This document shows, one piece after another, positions 46,268 through 51,751 of a stretch of 51,751 nucleotides of DNA. Numbering within the stretch: position 1 is the stretch's first letter; each line of letters starts with the position of its first letter. Source of the stretch: Lingula anatina. Lineage: Eukaryota > Brachiopoda > Lingulata > Lingulida > Lingulidae. The notes under the pieces are model-generated. The model had not been told where the DNA came from. It searched no databases and saw nothing but the letters and a program-made list of their open reading frames with translations. The DNA is taken from assembly GCF_001039355.2 (NCBI RefSeq), contig NW_019776097.1, positions 62,100 through 113,850 on the forward strand, in the 5' to 3' direction. A program made the translations under genes and the position numbers.

Positions 46268-48012
46268 ACAGTGTGCAACATTAAGAAGACGTGGGTCAAA
46301 CCATTTTTCTTAGACTAAAATGCTTTGTTTAGTTGTAGCACCATAACCAAAAGATCAGTAGGTTCTGTCTCTTGATGGTAACGTACTGATATGCATGGCC
46401 TGGGCGTGACATCCTCTGCCTAAATACGGTAGACTAGGCAGCAGTTTCTACATGTATAATACGGCACAGCAACGTTTCACGCGTTATATAACCAGCTACT
46501 TTGAAATGCACAATTTTAAACTCTTCTCAGAATCTGTGCAAACGTTTCCGGAATATTGAGACTTACTAGACGGCCTTTGCTCTGTTATAATCAGACTGGG
46601 ATCAGCGCAAAGAGAGCAAACCAATGAACTCACCAAATATTAAGCAAATATTAACCAAATGTTAAGTACGTAGTACTGACACATCTAACTTCTCACCTAA
46701 CTTCTTTGTGTATTGCAACAGATGAGGATGTCACAATCGACAACAACTACAAATGACCTATACGAGAACGATCGATCGACACATAAGGACATGAGTTTGA
46801 GAATAAACAAGCTAAACAAATAAGTATGTTTTCAACTAGGGACTCGAACTCCACTCTCAACGAATAATTTTACAAACTGATAATTGTACAAACTTGATCA
46901 TTTATACGAAAAAGGCTGTATAATTGCAGAAGCTTAATTACTCGTCACAAAAAGGCTTGATAATTGTAATAACTTCATTACTTCTCAGACAGGATTATGA
47001 TTGTACAAATTTTATGGCGAATCATACAAAGATTTATATAATAATTACACAACCATGATTATTACAAAAAATGTTTAATAAAAAAGGTTCTAATAATTGT
47101 AGAAACCTAATAACTTCGCACAAAAGGTTTGATACTTGTACAAACTTGATGACTTTTTACAAGAAATTAATACTTGTACAAACGTGATTGACGTTCTTTA
47201 TTAGGTAGAATTGTCTAAACTGCCAGGAGACTGGCACCACCGGCACGTAGACGTACTAGTCAGATGTTCTCGGGACTGTTAGTTTAAGACTCAGTTATCA
47301 GTTATGGCTCTATTTCCTACAGAACCATGGATATAACCTTTTTGAATTAGGGTGGATTTGAACATGAATGAAAAGAACTACAGGGCCGTAGCCTCCGGGG
47401 GGGCAGGGGGGGCAGCTGCCCCCCCTGGAATTTGGAATTTTACATACCACACCCTCCCCCCTCGGTAGCTTCGCCCCCTCGTGTCCGCTTACTGCCCCCC
47501 CTGGCATTTTGCTCAGGCTACGGCCCTGAACTATATGCTATCAAAAGAGATTACATATTCTGGAGGGCATATACAGAGAAGAGAACAATTACATGGGATA
47601 CTTAAGTCTATATAGACGGTTACTGGAAGACTACCCTTTGCATGAAATGGTGTATTCAGACTCCGATCCACCCCTACCACCTGACCAAAACAAGCACCTC
47701 GATACTGGCATTGTTAAGAGCGAACCCTCCTTCATGTACCTTTATCTTTACCAAATGTGGTCATATCATACACTTTAGGTTATCTCCCTCTGCATTCATG
47801 CTTCGTGAGCTCTACTTATTCTGATAATTTATTTTGTCTTTTGCATTAATAAATTAATACACTTGCAATTTAATATAGGCCTACTAGATTTATTTTCCAC
47901 TGATCAAAATCAAACAAAACATACATCATACATTGATTCTCAATGTTTAGGCCCATCTGAAAAAAAAAGAGAAGTGAAATATGAAGTTAATGATATATTC
48001 GCGAAGTGATAA

Positions 48013-48049
<37 letters not shown>

Positions 48050-48490
48050 GAGATAACAGAAAAAATCGGATAGAGAATGTGACATGAGGATGCTAACGAC
48101 AGTAACGGAGATTGCACCCACCACTAGTAGTACATGTATAATAGTAAATATCCCAACTGACACAATCACAGACCATGCAAATGCCGGTTCAATAAGCCTA
48201 ATGATTTTGAAGATAAATTGCACCATAGCCTTTTCAAATAAGTATAGTTCCTTGCTTTCTCTAAAAAAGTGGAATTGCAAGTATTTTGTTAATGTCCTGA
48301 GGCATTGCTTGAAAGAATAAAAAAAGAAACGCAAAGTAAAATCTAAAATCTATTTTAAAAACACTGGGGTTGTAGTCTGAATAAAAGAGGGCGCTGTTGT
48401 CGACCAATGGCGACTGTCCTCATAACAAAAGTCAGTCAGAATTAACAGTGAGACCACAGTCACCACCAACCATCTCGAGTATTCAAAACC
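46268..48490. other. intergenic region of the second unit
   Basis: Partly collinear with 9364-12895. It contains the MITE at 47381-47528, an ATT microsatellite at 48016-48049 and GT/GA runs near 48521-48567. No supportable exon. Confidence 0.6.
47381..47528. mobile_element. 148-bp MITE with cagggccgtagcc ends
   Basis: Terminal cagggccgtagcc and its inverted form ggctacggccctg are flanked by a 5-bp direct repeat aacta (47376-47380, 47529-47533). The GC-rich interior is strongly self-complementary (ggggggcagctgcccccc). Confidence 0.8.
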
Positions 48491-49515
48491 ATGAGAAGAA
48501 AAATGGGTGAGTAAAGTGTGTGTGTGTGTATGCGTGTGCGTGTGCTTGTGCGGAGAGAGAGAGAGAATTGTTAAAAACTATGTAATGAGGGGTCTCTCAA
48601 CCGTCTGGGAAAAACGTGATATCTCATAATACTCTAGTACATGTACAAGTGCACCAGCATATGAGTGCTTGCAGAGAGAGAGAGAGGGGGAGAGAGAGAG
48701 AAAGAGAGAAAAAAAGTTGCTTTTGAAGATGGAAATTCACTTTATGTGGAAATTAAACTTAGTGACGGTATCATTTACGACCCATAAGTCCGATAAAAGT
48801 GGTTTGAGCCTAATGCGTAATCCTCAGTACGCTAATGAAATGCAGTCAAACTACTAGTAATTGGCATATGGCGAGTGGCATGATTGAATTTATTATACAT
48901 GTAGGACAAAGTGAATCTGTCTGCAACAATGGACACTACCATCCTACTGAGGCTGATGCAGAGAGGTGCAACAACCGAAGGAGATCTCGCTGTGCCTCGG
49001 GTCACTGGCATAAAAACGGCAATGAAGCTTCTGAGTGTGATGAGCGTGAAGGAAGACGTTGTGTATCATTTGGCAATGGCGGAAAAGTCCATTACAATGA
49101 GTTTGCTGTCGGTTGGTACTGTTTTCTTGGTGATTAATTTACAGATAATGATTTATTGACGACACTTTTCTTCCCATATAATGATGTCTCAGTACAAGAA
49201 ACACACTTCAAATAATTTCAAGGCATATGAATGTGTTCATTAGGACATTTCAACATATAATTTGTAAAAATTATAACAATAATAATGAGAACAACGATAA
49301 ATATCAAATAAAATGATGATAATGATACATGTATGGCCAACAAGGGTTTGAGTGTCTTCATAACGTACAGAATCATTCAGACTTAATTCTTTCTGTTCCA
49401 CTTAATGTAAGCTGTGTAATCAGTTATCATGTAATTGTTTGCAGGTAAAACCCCAAAGGTTCGCCAAGCATTAAGGAACTGGGACGTCTCCAGAGCTTTA
49501 CAGTACCCGTATTAG
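48491..49515 (+). CDS. small Cys/His-repeat protein 5, putative N-myristoylated
   Basis: Exons: 48491-48506, 48905-49111 and 49445-49515 (TAG). The last exon-1 codons read ATG-G at donor gtgagt. An earlier in-frame ATG gives MRRKMGQS, while the internal ATG gives MGQSES, the version conserved in paralogues and fitting myristoylation (Gly2, Ser6). Both modules are complete: CNNGHYHPTEADAERCN and CASGHWHKNGNEASECD, with x7 between them and another C-x7-C after. The last exon encodes GKTPKVRQALRNWDVS. It is intact although the adjacent factor B copy is dead, which argues for separate selection. An alternative exon-2 donor at 49131 is possible, and an unspliced start at 48880 (MIEFIIHVG) as well. 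Confidence 0.6.
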
Positions 49516-49895
49516 CTACCAACCAAATGGAAAATGGAAGATGTCACTATCAATGTTGTACATGTAACCGGCAAACTTGCATAGTTAAAAACATTACACG
49601 TTTTTAAAAAACTGATTTGAAGTAAATATTATGAAGATTTCGAAGATACAGACCAATTCAAAAGAAGAACTCTACTTAATACTTTACTTGTACATGCTGA
49701 AAGCCTTTAAGTCATGGTTTAACCACGAGAGAAAAAAGGTAAAGCATGTTGGCGTGTCACTTCATGGTTTCCACGAAAGCCTGTATGTTAACTGTAAGCG
49801 TTTATCATTAAAAGCTACAATCTAAGAAGTTTTGTTGTTTCTGATGACAGTAATTACCATAATTGTATGGATATAAATATATCAGTTATGATAAA

Positions 49896-49901
49896 AATAA
49901 A
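49896..49901 (+). promoter_or_regulatory. candidate polyadenylation signal for small protein 5
   Basis: AATAAA about 380 bases after the stop, followed by acggtcttgcgtgta, as at 14157 in the paralogue. Confidence 0.45.
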
Positions 49902-50767
49902 ATTTTGAAATAACGGTCTTGCGTGTACTGATAGTCAGTGACTTACTTTTTAAATGATGATTCAATAATGCATGTTTCAATGATTTTTCTTACTACAGGG
50001 AAATTAATTTAAGAATATTTGGTGAATGCACTTACACCTGTTTATATGGTCTAACATCAAAATAAAACGACTGTATCCTGCCTATTGTACGAGCAACCTA
50101 TTCTTTTTGAATGAATCCACAGACAGAAGGTTTAGATCGGTAGTTGCGGCTGATTTTATAAGAAATTTGGTGGTTTTGCAGTACCCCCCATCCTACTAGT
50201 CTTTGGTATTCAATATTTTCTGACTTGAGGCTTGATGGCAGGATTTGAGGTACTCAATAATGTCATTAAATTGGCGTTAAAACAGTGTCCGTGGGTACAT
50301 GTATTCAGGCAAAGGGAATTTTGAGAAAGTGGGTTTGCAATGTTTACCCCAAAAATTCGTTATTTTAACGTCATCGGTAAAATGACATTTGCGTAAATGC
50401 AAAGGAATTTAGTCACTGAATATTTATCTATAATCATAAAGACAGCAATTTTGGATTTTTTGTCAAACCTTGTCTGTACACTTTATTAGCCTAGCTCACA
50501 ATTGCAACGGGCGCCATGCGATGAAATCGTACACGGTTTTCCATGGAATTAATTTGTTGACATGTAGGTAAAAAGTGTGTCCGTTTGTAAGGATGGGAGT
50601 CCACCCTATTCAAGAAAAGCTATTTTATAATTTTAAGTCTTGTCCATTGTAATCATTTTGACTATCCGAATTATAAATTATTTGTTATATATATCATCTC
50701 TATGACGCGCCATCGGATCTATATTAAGATTTAATTGTGTCGCCTTTAATGGTTTTATTGTTCATAG

Positions 50768-50904
50768 CTTACTCTGGGTGTGGAAAAACGATGACAGAGA
50801 CTGACTTATATAAGATTGACCACAGCGAGAGTTCCAGTGAACAGACATGGCCGTGGGTGGTTGGCATATTCTATAGCGAGACGGAGCGTAGAGAGATGAA
50901 TTAG
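50768..50904 (+). pseudogene. third copy of the first protease-domain exon, with stop
   Basis: Copy of 6762-6898 with preceding intron sequence from about 50563. It encodes GCGKTMTETDLYK...WPWVVGIFYS and ends in TAG (50902-50904) where the intact gene has CAG before the donor. The following intron diverges and the next exon is not found before the window ends. Confidence 0.85.
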
Positions 50905-51194
50905 GTTTGATTGCCTGTGTCTAGCCATTCTAAAACGCGCCATAGCTTACTTGAACAATATACCGGTACACCCTCTTAATATGACTCTTGTTTTTCAACA
51001 TTGCATGTTGAAAACTCCAAAAACTTATTTCTTTTTATTCTTCAATATTAGGGGTCTATTATGATACACTATTACTTCTTTGGTTATTTACTTTTCAATA
51101 ATATACAGGCCTACCCAACTACCAGACTCGGCACCGAATGATCCTGAATTCACCGGTAAATCGGACCACACTACCCGTTTTCAAGGTGTGTATC

Positions 51195-51333
51195 AGTACG
51201 CATTTCACAGTATCAGACGCGACACCGCTCTTGCCTAGTACGCGATGTGATAGTGACGATTCTCAGCGGGGTTGAAAAGCATTGCATCACCATTCAAAAT
51301 TTGTTCAGGGTATGATACTGTGTAATGCGTACT
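51195..51333. repeat. inverted repeat, 21-base arms, 97-base spacer
   Basis: 51195-51215 (agtacgcatttcacagtatc...) and 51313-51333 are inverted complements with one mismatch. It sits where the protease intron copy breaks off, so it may mark an inserted element. Confidence 0.75.
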
Positions 51334-51531
51334 GACTGTGACTGTGTTTAGATTAACAATAAATTAACACTGGTATAAAGCCGGTTTTTAATGAATTAAA
51401 ACGAATAATAAATTTTCGTTTTGAAAGAAACTTACAAATTCAGTTTTAAACTGGTAATTATATTAACAAAACACTGAGGTTGTTTCAACAATGGTCTGTA
51501 GCTCTGTTGCACGCAAAGGATTGTGGGTAAT

Positions 51532-51585
51532 ATGAGGGTCCAACTTGCCCCGAGTCAAGGGGGGCAACTAGCCCCGGGTGCACAT
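51532..51585. repeat. short dispersed repeat fragment, copy 2
   Basis: Nearly identical to 41187-41240. It is followed by cgtcgccgtcgtcgccgtcg-type triplet repeats at about 51620-51650. Confidence 0.75.
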
Positions 51586-51751
51586 TTTTTTTTATTATGT
51601 ACATATAGCCGTCATCTGCGTCTGTCGTCGCCGTCGTCGCCGTCGCCGTGCACTTTTACCGATAACACGATAAGTGGAAAACCATTTTACCTTTTGGCTT
51701 GAAACTTACAGAACTGAAGAATTTTCGTAATACGCAGGTCAAGTTCGAAAA

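Larger units (their letters stand above)
43540..50560 (+). repeat. segmental duplicate of about 7080-14650 (protease-like exons plus small gene)
   Basis: Collinear features: protease-like exons (43745-46267 versus 7328-9363), gcaacagatgag block (46718 versus 10944), leader (about 48380 versus 12780), small gene (48491 versus 12896), poly(A) signal and acggtcttgcgtgta (49913 versus 14182). The next unit begins at about 50563 with sequence matching 6567 onwards, showing a tandem arrangement at one time. The source copy also includes 6567-7080, which is missing from the left end of this unit. Confidence 0.85.

Overview
The window is eukaryotic and most likely comes from a marine invertebrate, probably a bivalve or other mollusc. 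It is AT-rich, its genes are split by GT-AG introns, and it is full of short DNA transposons and microsatellites. It carries a complement factor B-like gene, and the words acatgta and aggccta recur often. No sequence here fixes the species.

Region 1 (1-9363, + strand) is a complement factor B/C2-like gene of at least 18 exons. It encodes seven CCP (sushi) modules, a von Willebrand A domain and a chymotrypsin-fold domain. The 5' end lies outside the window. All exons are open, yet all three catalytic residues and most of the VWA metal-site residues have been replaced, so this looks like a conserved but catalytically dead paralogue.

Region 2 (12.9-49.5 kb) holds dispersed paralogues of a small gene family I do not recognise. 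Each member has one main exon coding for two copies of a module with invariant spacing C-x2-G-H-x-H-x8-C. The two copies are separated by exactly seven residues. Five copies are readable (12896-13785, 20300-20894, 24467-28650, 34010-34836, 48491-49515) and a sixth is decayed (40838-40938). In four of the five, exon 1 ends ATG-G at a donor and exon 2 completes a Gly codon. The proteins would then begin Met-Gly-(Asn/Gln)-x-x-(Ser/Thr), a classical N-myristoylation signal. I infer small, membrane-tethered, possibly zinc-binding proteins.

Two independent duplications built the cluster. A unit made of the factor B protease-like exons plus one small gene (about 6567-14650) recurs at about 43540-50560, and the start of a third unit follows at 50563. 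In these later copies the protease exons are pseudogenes, but the small gene is intact. Separately, a unit of 8-9 kb was duplicated in tandem (20790-28535 and 28536-37930), giving the small genes at 24.5 and 34.0 kb. Comparing these two copies shows empty and filled sites for at least five transposons.

The rest is transposon debris: an L1/Tx1-like LINE (about 16.1-19.6 kb) interrupted by a palindrome-bearing insert, a decayed Tc1/mariner (30279-31939), a TTAA-target MITE family (four copies), a 2.1-kb TA-target element, several other inverted-repeat elements, and one assembly gap (19679-19746). No rRNA, tRNA or CRISPR was seen.
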